A stretch of DNA of 40,310 nt from positions 1 to 40,310 of the forward strand of contig CALLYK010000357.1 in NCBI GenBank assembly GCA_937858365.1, in the 5' to 3' direction. Made by a program: the position numbers and the translations under genes. The DNA is from an uncultured Isosphaeraceae bacterium (lineage in GTDB: Bacteria > Planctomycetota > Planctomycetia > Isosphaerales > Isosphaeraceae). Under the pieces are notes generated by a model, which searched no databases, was not told where the DNA came from, and saw only the letters and a program-made list of their open reading frames with translations. Numbering within the stretch: position 1 is the stretch's first letter; every line of letters begins with the position of its first letter. This document shows positions 25,660 through 33,779 of this stretch, in pieces.

Positions 25660-27177
25660 TCAACCAGGTGTCGCGGCGGGCGACTCGTCGATGGCCACTT
25701 CGAAAACGTGGTGGCCCCATTCCGGCATGTCGAGATAAAGGCCCCGTTCGAGGAGGTCGTCGCCGTCGCGGACGTAGCGCTCCGGGCCGAGCAGGTCCAC
25801 CAGAGAGACCGACCGGCCCGCGAACTCAGCCAGGGGCGTGCCCACGTAACACTGACCGCGCATCGGGCCGTAATTGACCGCCACCAGGAGCGTGCGCGGG
25901 CCCTTCCAAAGGAACGCCACGAACTGCTCGTGGCTTCGGTTCTCGTGCCAGGCAGCGCGGCATTCGAGCAATCGCCAAGGGCCCGCGTCCATGTCTGGGC
26001 GACGCGAGAGGGCCAGAAGGCGGACGTAGAACGAGCGCGTCTCGGCGTCGAGCGGCTCATTGGGCCGGCGCGCCAGTTGCACCGACGGTCGGACCTTCCT
26101 CCCGTCGAATTGACCTTCGTAGTAGAGACGCGGGCCGGGGACGAGCCCGGCGATCACGGCCGCCGCGTGGTGGGTTGGCCGGTCGAAGACGCTCGCGGCG
26201 CGTGGTTCGTCATGGTTCTCCAGGAACCGCAGGGAACGCCGTTGATAGCTGGGGTCGGCGTGCAAGTGCCCTCGGACCGCGGGCGCGTCGCGACGACGCA
26301 GACGATCGTACATCGTCTTGTCGTAAGTCGCGTCGAACCCCTGACACTGCAACTCCCATTCGAGGTCCCAATACGCCTCGGCCAGGAAGAAGAACTCCGG
26401 GTGGGCCCGCCGAACGCGCTGGATCGCCTCCACCCAGAAGGACGGCGTGACCGGCGGCGAGCCGTCGGCCGGCGCGGCGAGTTCGCCCCAGGTCCGGCCG
26501 AAGACGTCGGGCAACACGAGCATGGCCATGTCGCAGCGCACGCCATCGCAGCGTTGGGCGATGCTGAGGAGTTCCTCCACCCGGGCGGCGCGCAAGCCGG
26601 CATGTTGATGGCAGAGTTGATACGTATCGGTCCAACTGGGGAAATACGGGTCCTTGCCGTGGGCGATGATGGCCGGCCCTCGGACCGTCTCCACGCACCG
26701 GAAATCGTGTGGTCGGCGTAAGAGGTCCTCTTCGCGACCTTGCACGAAGAACTCGGGGCGCTCGACCACCCAGGGGCAATCGGGCCCCGTGTGGTTGGGC
26801 ACGAAGTCGAGCATGAGGCGCAGGCCGCGAACGCGCAGGCGCTCTCGAAAGCGGGCCAGGGCCGCGTCGCCGCCCAGGTCCTTGTGGGCCTGATAGCGCT
26901 CGATCGCGAAGGGGGACCCGAGGATGTCGTCCTCGCGCAGGTCGGGGAGTTCTGACCGGAAGTTGGAGCGCAGCTCGGGGACCGACCGGGCGATCGAGCG
27001 GCCGATCGGTCCGGTCTGCCAGACGCCCAGCATCCAGACCCATTCCATGCCAAGGTCGGCGATCGCGTCGAGGGCCTGGTCGGGCACTTCGTTGAGCGTG
27101 GGCGGACGGCCGTTCCCGGGAGCAAGTTCGCGCAGCCAGGGCCGCGTGTGGATTTGATAAATCGTCGGTGATGGCAT
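25660..27177 (-). CDS. GH13 alpha-amylase family glycosidase
   Basis: A 505-residue alpha-glucan-active enzyme without a signal peptide, so cytosolic. The four GH13 regions are intact: DFVPNH (124-129), DGVRCDMAML (nucleophile Asp216), FLAEAYWD (acid/base Glu267) and FLENHDE (Asp323). The protein starts directly with the first barrel strand (IYQIHTRPWL), lacks an N-terminal carbohydrate-binding domain, and ends with a beta-domain (LLVAVNYGPMRGQCYV). Amylase, alpha-glucosidase or glucosyltransferase activity are all possible. ATG 27177 is 16 nt from the Fbp stop, so it is cotranscribed with it, and the HAD gene follows. Confidence 0.92.
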   Translation of the reverse strand: MPSPTIYQIHTRPWLRELAPGNGRPPTLNEVPDQALDAIADLGMEWVWMLGVWQTGPIGRSIARSVPELRSNFRSELPDLREDDILGSPFAIERYQAHKDLGGDAALARFRERLRVRGLRLMLDFVPNHTGPDCPWVVERPEFFVQGREEDLLRRPHDFRCVETVRGPAIIAHGKDPYFPSWTDTYQLCHQHAGLRAARVEELLSIAQRCDGVRCDMAMLVLPDVFGRTWGELAAPADGSPPVTPSFWVEAIQRVRRAHPEFFFLAEAYWDLEWELQCQGFDATYDKTMYDRLRRRDAPAVRGHLHADPSYQRRSLRFLENHDEPRAASVFDRPTHHAAAVIAGLVPGPRLYYEGQFDGRKVRPSVQLARRPNEPLDAETRSFYVRLLALSRRPDMDAGPWRLLECRAAWHENRSHEQFVAFLWKGPRTLLVAVNYGPMRGQCYVGTPLAEFAGRSVSLVDLLGPERYVRDGDDLLERGLYLDMPEWGHHVFEVAIDESPAATPG

Positions 27178-27193
27178 CGCGGGTCCGATGGTT

Positions 27194-29140
27194 TCAGGTC
27201 CAGGGGGCCGAATCGCGTCGAGGCCGGAGCGTCCTCTCGCGGTAGGCTTGGATCAAGCGCTCCAGCTCCGCGACCCGAGCGGCGAGGGACCGGCCGCGTT
27301 CCGTGTCGGCCACGCGGTGGGGCGGCCCCCAGCGGCGAATCGTCCGGACCTTGGGGATGATGTCCACGCCGTCATGGATCGCCGATTCGACCGACTCGAA
27401 GTGCGAGTGCTCGGCCAGGGTCGTCTCTTCAGGCGCGAGGACCAAGGTGTAGCCGTGATCGCCGTAAGCCTCGGAGAAGGCGCCGTCGATCGTGATCGCT
27501 TGACCGCTGCGCTTGAGCGGGTCTTCTCCTTTGGCGATCTTAACCGGGACGTGCCCGTTCACGATCAATCCTTCTTCGGCGTTCACACCGAATTCACGAA
27601 GGACGCGCCGGCAGAAGTCTTGATCGTGGATGAGCTGGAAGTAGGCCCCTTTGGTCTCGACGTGACAAGCGGGGTCGGCCACCAGGTCGTTCTCGAACGT
27701 TCGTATCCGGTCCTTGCCGAAGAGGGGCGAACGCGGGCCGCACCAAAGATACCAAAGAAGGTCCAGGAGCGGTTCGGTCGGTTCGTCGACCACCTTGGCG
27801 ACGGCCCGATCGAGGGCCTCGAAGAGGGCCCGGCCGGAGTGTTTTTGGCCTTCGATTTCCAAGTCGAGGAAGGCCCCGTCGTCGTCCACGGGCAGGCAGC
27901 CGTGAAAGATAAGGTGATGGTCGCGAATGACGAACATGCTCCCGCGATCGACGAGATAACGCATGTGCCGCCAGAGGGTCTCGCTCTCCGTGAAGGAGCG
28001 CCTCGTTCGGTCGAGACAGACCTCTTCCTCGGGTGAGAGCCGGTAGGGGTCGGCCGGGTCGATCGTGGGGAAATGGCGATCGAGGAGGGGGTACGTCTGG
28101 CCGTCGATCCTGACGGTGCCCGCCACGTGGTCGATCCGATGGAGCAACCGGCGCTCGTCAAGGCCCCATTCCGGCCGGCGCGCGATGACTTGCCCTTCCA
28201 GCTTGAATTGGAGGATGGCGGCGGCCTTCTGCATCCGGGCCATCGTGGTCGGGTCGCGCAGTCCGGTCCCCTTGGGGAGAAAACGTTCGGCCGGGTCGTC
28301 GGCGTAAACGTCGCGGACGAGGCGCTCCAGCGGTTGGAGCGTGATCCCGTAGCCTTCCTCCAGTTGCGAGAGCCGCCGATAGCGGCAGGAAATCCGCAAG
28401 ACGTGCGCGATCAAGGCGCCATGGCCGAGGGCGGCGCCCAGCCAGGCGACGTCGTGATTGCCCCACGTGATCGCGACATTCGGCTGGCGCATCAGATACT
28501 GAACGACCAGGTCCCCACGCGGGCCGCGGTCCCAGAGGTCCCCGGCCATCACGAGTTCGTCGATCGCCAGGTTGCGCAAGGTCCGCACGACCAGGTGGAG
28601 CAGGTGCGTGGCCCGTCCTTCTTGGGCCAGCGATTCGAGCATGGTCTCCAGGTATTCGTCCCCTTGATCGGCCGGGCCGGTGGGCCCTTGGATCAGGTCG
28701 CGTACCAGACCGCGGTAGGGGCCCGGGACGGCCGCGAGCACTCGGCGCAGTCGATCGGGACGGGAGAGCTGGCGGACGACCACGAGCAAGTCGGCGAGGG
28801 CGGCCCGCGCGTAATCGCGGAGGGCGTCGGGGTCAGTCAGGTCCCTGGCCACGACCTCCAGGACCTCGCGCGGATAGAAGGTGAGGGCGACCAGGCGGCG
28901 GACCTCCTCCGGGTCGCGTCCGGCGAAGGTCTGTTCGATCCGGGGCCGCAAGGTGCCCGACGCGTTGTTGATGACGTGGCGGAGCTTGGCGTACTCGCCG
29001 TGGACGTCGCTCAGGACATGGACGGTCGCCTTGGGAAGGACGAGCTCGGCGCGCAAGGTGGCGACCTCGATCAAGGCGGAATCGAGGTCGGGAAAGGCGT
29101 GGGAGAGCGCTTCGAGGGAAGCGTCCAACTGGAACGGCAC
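27194..29140 (-). CDS. fbp: Class III fructose-1,6-bisphosphatase
   Basis: A 648-residue enzyme of the Firmicutes/Bacteroidetes-type class III FBPases (FBPase_2), which dephosphorylate fructose 1,6-bisphosphate in gluconeogenesis. The metallophosphoesterase-like metal sites are visible: LSDVHGEY (Asp45, His47), AGDLWDRGPRGD, TWGNHDVAW and VNGHVPVKIAKGEDPLK. The family C-terminal segment DGAFSEAYGDHGYTLV is also there. The frame extends to a TTG at 29209; GTG 29140 places the start at the family's N-terminus (VPFQLDASLEAL) with GGGGG shortly upstream, but the choice is uncertain. First gene of a likely three-gene operon with GH13 and HAD genes. Confidence 0.9.
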   Translation of the reverse strand: MPFQLDASLEALSHAFPDLDSALIEVATLRAELVLPKATVHVLSDVHGEYAKLRHVINNASGTLRPRIEQTFAGRDPEEVRRLVALTFYPREVLEVVARDLTDPDALRDYARAALADLLVVVRQLSRPDRLRRVLAAVPGPYRGLVRDLIQGPTGPADQGDEYLETMLESLAQEGRATHLLHLVVRTLRNLAIDELVMAGDLWDRGPRGDLVVQYLMRQPNVAITWGNHDVAWLGAALGHGALIAHVLRISCRYRRLSQLEEGYGITLQPLERLVRDVYADDPAERFLPKGTGLRDPTTMARMQKAAAILQFKLEGQVIARRPEWGLDERRLLHRIDHVAGTVRIDGQTYPLLDRHFPTIDPADPYRLSPEEEVCLDRTRRSFTESETLWRHMRYLVDRGSMFVIRDHHLIFHGCLPVDDDGAFLDLEIEGQKHSGRALFEALDRAVAKVVDEPTEPLLDLLWYLWCGPRSPLFGKDRIRTFENDLVADPACHVETKGAYFQLIHDQDFCRRVLREFGVNAEEGLIVNGHVPVKIAKGEDPLKRSGQAITIDGAFSEAYGDHGYTLVLAPEETTLAEHSHFESVESAIHDGVDIIPKVRTIRRWGPPHRVADTERGRSLAARVAELERLIQAYRERTLRPRRDSAPWT

Positions 29141-29236
29141 GCGAGGCCCCCATCGGGAGGTTAAAGGGTTGACCTTGACCTGGAATGGAATTGCGAAGGT
29201 CCAGCCCAACCCCCCGCGTCTCGTCCGGGATGGGGC

Positions 29237-29596
29237 CTACCCGCGGCCCGCCGCGCGTTCGCCGTCCTTTCCCTTTCCAGTGGCGTTGTGCTCGGGAAGC
29301 AGGTCGAGGAGTTTCTGGACGGACTGATGGGACTCGACCGGATGACGGAGGTGGCGATCACCATGCACGTCGTACTTGTTCCGCCGACCAACCCGGATGC
29401 GGGTCAGGTAGCCCCCTTCTTCCAGGTCGGCCACGATGCGCTGGACGGCCCGTTCGGTGATCCCGACGCGGAGGGCCACTTCCCTCAAGCGGACCTCGGG
29501 GTCGGAGGCGATGCAGAGAAGGACGTGGCCGTGGTTACTGAGGAACGTCCAAGTCGTCTCGACGGGAGGCGGGACAGGGATGGGTCTTCTTGGCAT
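29237..29596 (-). CDS. Winged helix-turn-helix regulator
   Basis: A 119-residue DNA-binding protein. LSNHGHVLLCIASDPEVRLREVA leads into the helix-turn-helix VGITERAVQRIVADLEEGGYL and a wing (TRIRVGRRNKYDVH), an arrangement of a known small family of MarR/ArsR-like regulators in high-GC bacteria. No ligand-binding domain follows; the C-terminal 35 residues are a helix plus a charged tail. It is divergent from icd with a 143-nt shared promoter region, so it may regulate itself and icd; that is inference from position. ATG 29596 has GAGGG about 9 nt upstream. Confidence 0.85.
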   Translation of the reverse strand: MPRRPIPVPPPVETTWTFLSNHGHVLLCIASDPEVRLREVALRVGITERAVQRIVADLEEGGYLTRIRVGRRNKYDVHGDRHLRHPVESHQSVQKLLDLLPEHNATGKGKDGERAAGRG

Positions 29597-29619
29597 GGGT
29601 TGCCCTCGCAGGTCAGGAT

Positions 29620-29648
29620 ACTGTACGCTGTTGCAACTCGGACAGCAA
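29620..29648 (-). promoter_or_regulatory. Candidate promoter of the winged-helix regulator
   Basis: On the minus strand TTGCTG (29643-29648) and TACAGT (29620-29625) are 17 nt apart and about 25-30 nt upstream of the start at 29596. The region overlaps an inverted GCTGT/ACAGC pair (29627-29646) around TTGCAA that could be an operator. Weak evidence. Confidence 0.3.
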
Positions 29649-29739
29649 TGTCGCTCTTGCTCGCAAAGACGTGAAGGTTGCCGGCGCGTGTCCCGGCGAA
29701 GTGGCGCGACGGGGAGTGACGGTGGAGAGAGGCTCGGAC

Positions 29740-31188
29740 ATGGCTCATGCGACCCCGATCACGGTGGCCCACGGGGATGGGATTGGCCCGGAGATCATGG
29801 CGGCGACCCTGGAAGTGCTCCAGGAAGCGGGCGCCCGTTTGGCCATTGAGACGATCGAGATCGGCGAGAGCGTGTACAAACGCGGGCTCTCGGCGGGGAT
29901 CGCCCCGGAGTCGTGGGAGTCGCTCAGACGCACGCGGGTCTTCCTCAAGGCCCCCATCACCACCCCCCAAGGGGGCGGGTTCAAGAGCCTCAACGTCACG
30001 GTGCGCAAGAGCCTTGGCCTCTTCGCCAACGTCCGCCCGTGCGTCTCGTACCACCCGTTCGTCGCCACCAAGCACCCCGCGATGGACGTCGTGATCGTGC
30101 GCGAAAATGAAGAAGACTTGTATGCCGGCATCGAGCACCAACAGACCGACGAAGTCGTCCAGTGCCTGAAGCTGATCACCCGCCCCGGCTGCGAAAAGAT
30201 CGTGCGATACGCTTTCGAATATGCACGTCGCAACGCCCGCAAGAAAGTCACCTGCTTCACCAAAGACAATATCATGAAACAAACGGACGGCCTTTTCCAT
30301 AGAGTTTTTGACGAAATTTCCAAATTGTATCCTGATATCCAAAATGAGCACTGGATCGTTGACATCGGGGCCGCCAAGATGGCGGACACCCCTGAGACGT
30401 TCGACGTGATCGTGATGCCCAACCTGTATGGCGACATCCTCTCCGACGTCGCCGCGCAGATCGCCGGCTCCGTCGGCCTGGCCGGCTCCGCCAATGTCGG
30501 CGACCACGCCGCCATGTTCGAGGCGATCCACGGTTCCGCCCCGCGCCGGGCCGGCCTGAACATGGCCAATCCGTCGGGACTCCTCCACGGGGCGATTCAA
30601 ATGCTGGTCCACATCGGCCAGCCCGACGTGGCCACACGCGTCCACAACGCCTGGCTCCGCACCATCGAAGACGGTATTCACACCTACGACATCTTTGATG
30701 AAAGTGTGAGTCGTCAGAAAGTGGGGACCAAGGAGTTCGCCCGGGCCATCGTCGACCGCGTGGGGAAGACGCCCGAGAAGCTCAAGGCGGTCCACTACGA
30801 GCCCCAGGCCGACTCTGGTCCGCCCTGGAAGTACACCCGCGCCGAGCCGGCCGCGAAGGGACTTGTCGGGATCGACGTGTTCATCGCCTGGCGCGACGGC
30901 ACGATGAACGACCTCGCCGCCAAGATCGCCCACCTGGGCGAACCCGACATGCGGCTCGAAATGATCAGCAACCGTGGTCAGAAGGTCTGGCCCGGCGGCC
31001 TCGACGAAACGTTCACGGTCGATTGCTGCCGCTGTCGCTACACGCCCAAGGAGGGGGGCCAGATCAGCCACCGCCGGATCATCGCGCTCCTGGACCAAGT
31101 CGAGAAGGCCGGGTTGGATTTCGTCAAGACCGAGCACCTTTACACGTTCAACGGTGTGCCCGGCTTCTCGCTCGGCCAGGGTCAATAG
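29740..31188 (+). CDS. icd: NADP-type isocitrate dehydrogenase (long form)
   Basis: A 482-residue TCA-cycle enzyme that converts isocitrate to 2-oxoglutarate and CO2. The N-terminal nucleotide/substrate fold starts ITVAHGDGIGPEIM; ITTPQGGGFKSLNVTVRK contains the isocitrate-binding Ser/Asn/Arg residues, RENEEDLYAGIEH is the conserved active-site loop, and VMPNLYGDILSD and GSAPRRAG carry metal- and cofactor-binding residues. A C-terminal extension of about 140 residues, ending in a CCRCRYTP segment, is typical of the Thermus/Rickettsia-type enzymes. GGAGAGAGG upstream selects ATG 29740, although the frame is open from 29590. Codon use is uneven: 30271-30360 holds only 34 G/C in 90 bases. Confidence 0.95.
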   Translation: MAHATPITVAHGDGIGPEIMAATLEVLQEAGARLAIETIEIGESVYKRGLSAGIAPESWESLRRTRVFLKAPITTPQGGGFKSLNVTVRKSLGLFANVRPCVSYHPFVATKHPAMDVVIVRENEEDLYAGIEHQQTDEVVQCLKLITRPGCEKIVRYAFEYARRNARKKVTCFTKDNIMKQTDGLFHRVFDEISKLYPDIQNEHWIVDIGAAKMADTPETFDVIVMPNLYGDILSDVAAQIAGSVGLAGSANVGDHAAMFEAIHGSAPRRAGLNMANPSGLLHGAIQMLVHIGQPDVATRVHNAWLRTIEDGIHTYDIFDESVSRQKVGTKEFARAIVDRVGKTPEKLKAVHYEPQADSGPPWKYTRAEPAAKGLVGIDVFIAWRDGTMNDLAAKIAHLGEPDMRLEMISNRGQKVWPGGLDETFTVDCCRCRYTPKEGGQISHRRIIALLDQVEKAGLDFVKTEHLYTFNGVPGFSLGQGQ

Positions 31189-31207
31189 TCCCAGGGGGTA
31201 TCCCGTC

Positions 31208-31669
31208 ATGATGGTCGCCTTGCTCGCCGTAATGTTCGTTGGCCAGGACCCCGGGGTCAAGCTCGAGCCGCTCAAGTTCGACGTGGCCGCCCTCAAGGCC
31301 GGCAAACTCATCGAGTTGAAGGTGACGGAAGATGGTGCCACGGTCACTTACAAGGGCTTGCCCTTGAGGGACCTTCTCACCCCCGTCCTTGAGGAGAAGA
31401 CCGACCAGCAGGCCCGCCACGAGCTGGCCGCCGCCGTCTTGTTGATGGAGGCGGCCGACGACTATCGCGCGGCCTACTCGGCGGTCGCCGTGGCGATGGA
31501 CAAGGAAGGCGAGCGCTATTTCCTGGCCTTCGAGAAGAATGGACGGCCCTTGCCGGTGAACTCCGGCCCCGCCCAGGTCATCATCCCCAAGGACCCGCAT
31601 CGGGTCCGTTGCGTGATGATGGTCACGGGGGCCTACCTGGTTCGCCTCGCCAAGCCGGCTTCGAAGTAA
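31208..31669 (+). CDS. Small protein resembling molybdopterin-oxidoreductase domain
   Basis: A 153-residue protein. Residues 1-12 (MMVALLAVMFVG) are a short hydrophobic, signal-like start. The remainder resembles the molybdopterin-binding oxidoreductase fold of orphan secreted proteins: YKGLPLRDLLT, then ADDYRAAYSAVAVAM, FLAFEKNGRPL, PVNSGPAQVIIPKDPHRVRCVMMVTG. The Cys that ligates Mo in SUOX/YedY enzymes is not evident, so it may bind something else or be a non-enzymatic homologue. Start ATG 31208 lies about 10 nt after GGGGG; a second ATG follows directly. The gene is 19 nt after icd and may be cotranscribed. The family assignment is by memory of pattern. Confidence 0.7.
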   Translation: MMVALLAVMFVGQDPGVKLEPLKFDVAALKAGKLIELKVTEDGATVTYKGLPLRDLLTPVLEEKTDQQARHELAAAVLLMEAADDYRAAYSAVAVAMDKEGERYFLAFEKNGRPLPVNSGPAQVIIPKDPHRVRCVMMVTGAYLVRLAKPASK

Positions 31670-31754
31670 GGGCGACGGCCCTACGCCCTGCAGGTCCGCC
31701 GCTCGTGACACCGCTCCGAGGAACATCTCCCGCGCTCCTTTGATGGAGGACGCC

Positions 31755-33071
31755 ATGACCGCTCCGCGACGCATCGCATTCACTCGTCGTTCGTTTCTCG
31801 GCGGTTCCCTCGCCGTGGGTGGGGCCTTCGCCTTTCCGACGATCGTCTCGGCCCGGGCGCTCGGCCGGGCCGGCGTGGCCGCTGCGGCCGACCGCATCAC
31901 CCTCGGCGTGGTTGGCATCGGCCCGCGCTGCACGTATGACCTCAAAGGCATGATCGGCTTCCCCGACCTGCAAGTCGTTGCCATCGCCGACGTCCAGGCC
32001 AAACGGCGCGTGGCCGGCAAGAAGCTCGTGGATGACCACTACGGCAACTCCGACTGCGCGATCACGCGCGACTTTCGCGAGGTCCTGGGCCGCAAGGACA
32101 TCGACGCGGTCCTCGTCGCCACGGGAGATCGCTGGCACGCGCCCGCGTCGATCCTGGCCGCGCGGGCAGGCAAGCACGTTTACAGCGAGAAACCGTGCGG
32201 ACTCACCATCGGCCTCTGCCAGGCCCTCGACAACACCATGCGCGAGACCGGCCGCGTCTTCCAGGCAGGCACCCAGCGCCGGAACGTCCCCAACTTCCAA
32301 CTGGCCGTGAAGCTCGCCCAGAGCGGGAAACTCGGCAAGGTCCACACGATGTACGCGTCGGTTTACGTGCCGACGATTGAGACGGCCTGGCTACCGGGCG
32401 AACCCACGCCGCCGCGTGATGAGGTCGATTGGGACCTCTGGCTGGGTCCGGCCCCCTGGCGGCCTTACAATCATGCTTATGTCGAAGGACGTTGGCGCGG
32501 TCAATATGATTTCGACTCGGGGGCCCGACTGCTTGATTGGGGGGCCCACACGGTGGACCTCTGCCAGTGGGCCAACAAGGCCGACGACACGATGCCGATC
32601 GAGTACGAACCGTCGGCCACGAACGTCACCTGTCGCTACGCGAACGGCGTGAAGTTGGTGCTCGACTTCCTCAAGACCCCCTTCGGCGAGCGGCCCGGTT
32701 GGGTCCAAAGCCTGGGGACCTGCCCCGTCCGCTACGTCGGCGACGAGGGCTGGGTCGAGACCGGCGATAGCGGTGGGATCGAGGTCAGCATCCCGTCTCT
32801 GAAGGAGGAGCTGAAGGGCCTCGACAAGCCGACCTCCGGACTGGACGTGGCCGCCCACGCGCGTGATTTCCTGGACGCGATCAAGACGAAGGGGCGACCC
32901 GCGGCGAATTCGACCGTGATGCGTCGGTCGCACATCGCCTGCCACGCGGCCGCGCTGTCCTGGATGCTCAACCGCAAACTCACGATTGACCCGGTCAAAG
33001 AGGAGTTCTTGAACGACGACGAGGCGAATGGTCTGAGGACGCGCCCCGCGCGCGGGCCTTGGTCCTTCTGA
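31755..33071 (+). CDS. Tat-exported Gfo/Idh/MocA oxidoreductase
   Basis: A 438-residue secreted relative of glucose-fructose oxidoreductase. The Tat signal has RRSFLGG at 11-17 and a hydrophobic core SLAVGGAFAFPTIVSA, so it is exported already folded with its nicotinamide cofactor. VVGIGPR starts the Rossmann fold, YSEKPCG is the EKP catalytic signature, and WLGPAPWRPYN and LLDWGAHTVDLCQW are typical of the planctomycete exported clade. GGAGG with 5-nt spacing selects ATG 31755. The gene is 85 nt after the previous one. Such proteins are expanded in planctomycetes and thought to act on sugars from complex polysaccharides. Confidence 0.92.
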   Translation: MTAPRRIAFTRRSFLGGSLAVGGAFAFPTIVSARALGRAGVAAAADRITLGVVGIGPRCTYDLKGMIGFPDLQVVAIADVQAKRRVAGKKLVDDHYGNSDCAITRDFREVLGRKDIDAVLVATGDRWHAPASILAARAGKHVYSEKPCGLTIGLCQALDNTMRETGRVFQAGTQRRNVPNFQLAVKLAQSGKLGKVHTMYASVYVPTIETAWLPGEPTPPRDEVDWDLWLGPAPWRPYNHAYVEGRWRGQYDFDSGARLLDWGAHTVDLCQWANKADDTMPIEYEPSATNVTCRYANGVKLVLDFLKTPFGERPGWVQSLGTCPVRYVGDEGWVETGDSGGIEVSIPSLKEELKGLDKPTSGLDVAAHARDFLDAIKTKGRPAANSTVMRRSHIACHAAALSWMLNRKLTIDPVKEEFLNDDEANGLRTRPARGPWSF

Positions 33072-33095
33072 ACGCGAAGCGCCGTCCGGTCCCAC

Positions 33096-33779
33096 TCAAC
33101 GCACGAGTTCGACGTTGTCGATCCGACAAACGACATCTTGAAAATCGTCGTTGGTGGAGTATTCCCAGCCGATCAGGTAACTGTGAGGCACCACACGGCC
33201 GGTTGCCTTGTCTTTGTACGGGTAGATCATCGCCTTGTACGGCTGCGCCGCGAGCCGTGGGTTGGCGGCCTTCACCATCTTCGGCTCGCTGAAGACGAAG
33301 TCTTTGAACTGGTCGTTGCCGATCCAAAGGCCGAAGGGGGCATCGCCGGGGTCGAACGTCGTCTTCGAGCCGTCTTTCAAAGGCGGCGGTGTCACTTTGC
33401 CCGACTCGATGTCTTTGGCCGTGTGCTTGAACCGGTACGACCAGAGTTCAACCTTCGCCGTTTTCGAAGCGTCGGCATTGGGCGTGTAATGACCGCCGTG
33501 AATCGGCACGTCCAGCCCAAGCGCGATGACGGGCGTGAACGTGACGGGCCCCGGACCGGCCTTGCGGAAGGTCCCGGGCGTGGCCTCGGCCGTGGTCGTC
33601 ACCGGATTGGCGAGGTCGCCAAACATCGAAAGCCCGTAAAGGCCGTCGAGGATCGCCACCCAGTCGGGCTCGCTGGGACCTGGCTGGACTTTGGGTTGGC
33701 GTGGGTCCTGTGACGCCGAGGCCCCCAACAATCCCACGGCCACCAGGACCATCAGCGGGATTCGCATCCACGTTGTCAT
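33096..33779 (-). CDS. Secreted protein of unknown function, coupled to YfhO
   Basis: A 227-residue exported protein. Residues 1-23 are a signal peptide (RIPLMVLVAVGLLGASAS). The mature part is beta-rich, with VAILDGLYGLSMFGDLANP, DVPIHGGHYTPN, LWIGNDQFKDFVFSEP and, near the end, WEYSTNDDFQDVVCRIDNVELV, which resembles calcium- or sugar-binding lectin-like folds but matches no family I can name. The start ATG 33779 overlaps the stop of the YfhO gene as ATGA, so it is translated from the same transcript. The frame continues far upstream to 34238, but that part is a shadow of the YfhO gene. Confidence 0.85.
   Translation of the reverse strand: MTTWMRIPLMVLVAVGLLGASASQDPRQPKVQPGPSEPDWVAILDGLYGLSMFGDLANPVTTTAEATPGTFRKAGPGPVTFTPVIALGLDVPIHGGHYTPNADASKTAKVELWSYRFKHTAKDIESGKVTPPPLKDGSKTTFDPGDAPFGLWIGNDQFKDFVFSEPKMVKAANPRLAAQPYKAMIYPYKDKATGRVVPHSYLIGWEYSTNDDFQDVVCRIDNVELVR

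Noticed and set aside
29485-31347. A 620-codon minus-strand frame across icd
   Set aside because: It overlaps icd and the winged-helix gene end to end and has a His/Asp/Gly-rich, domain-less translation. It is a shadow of icd.
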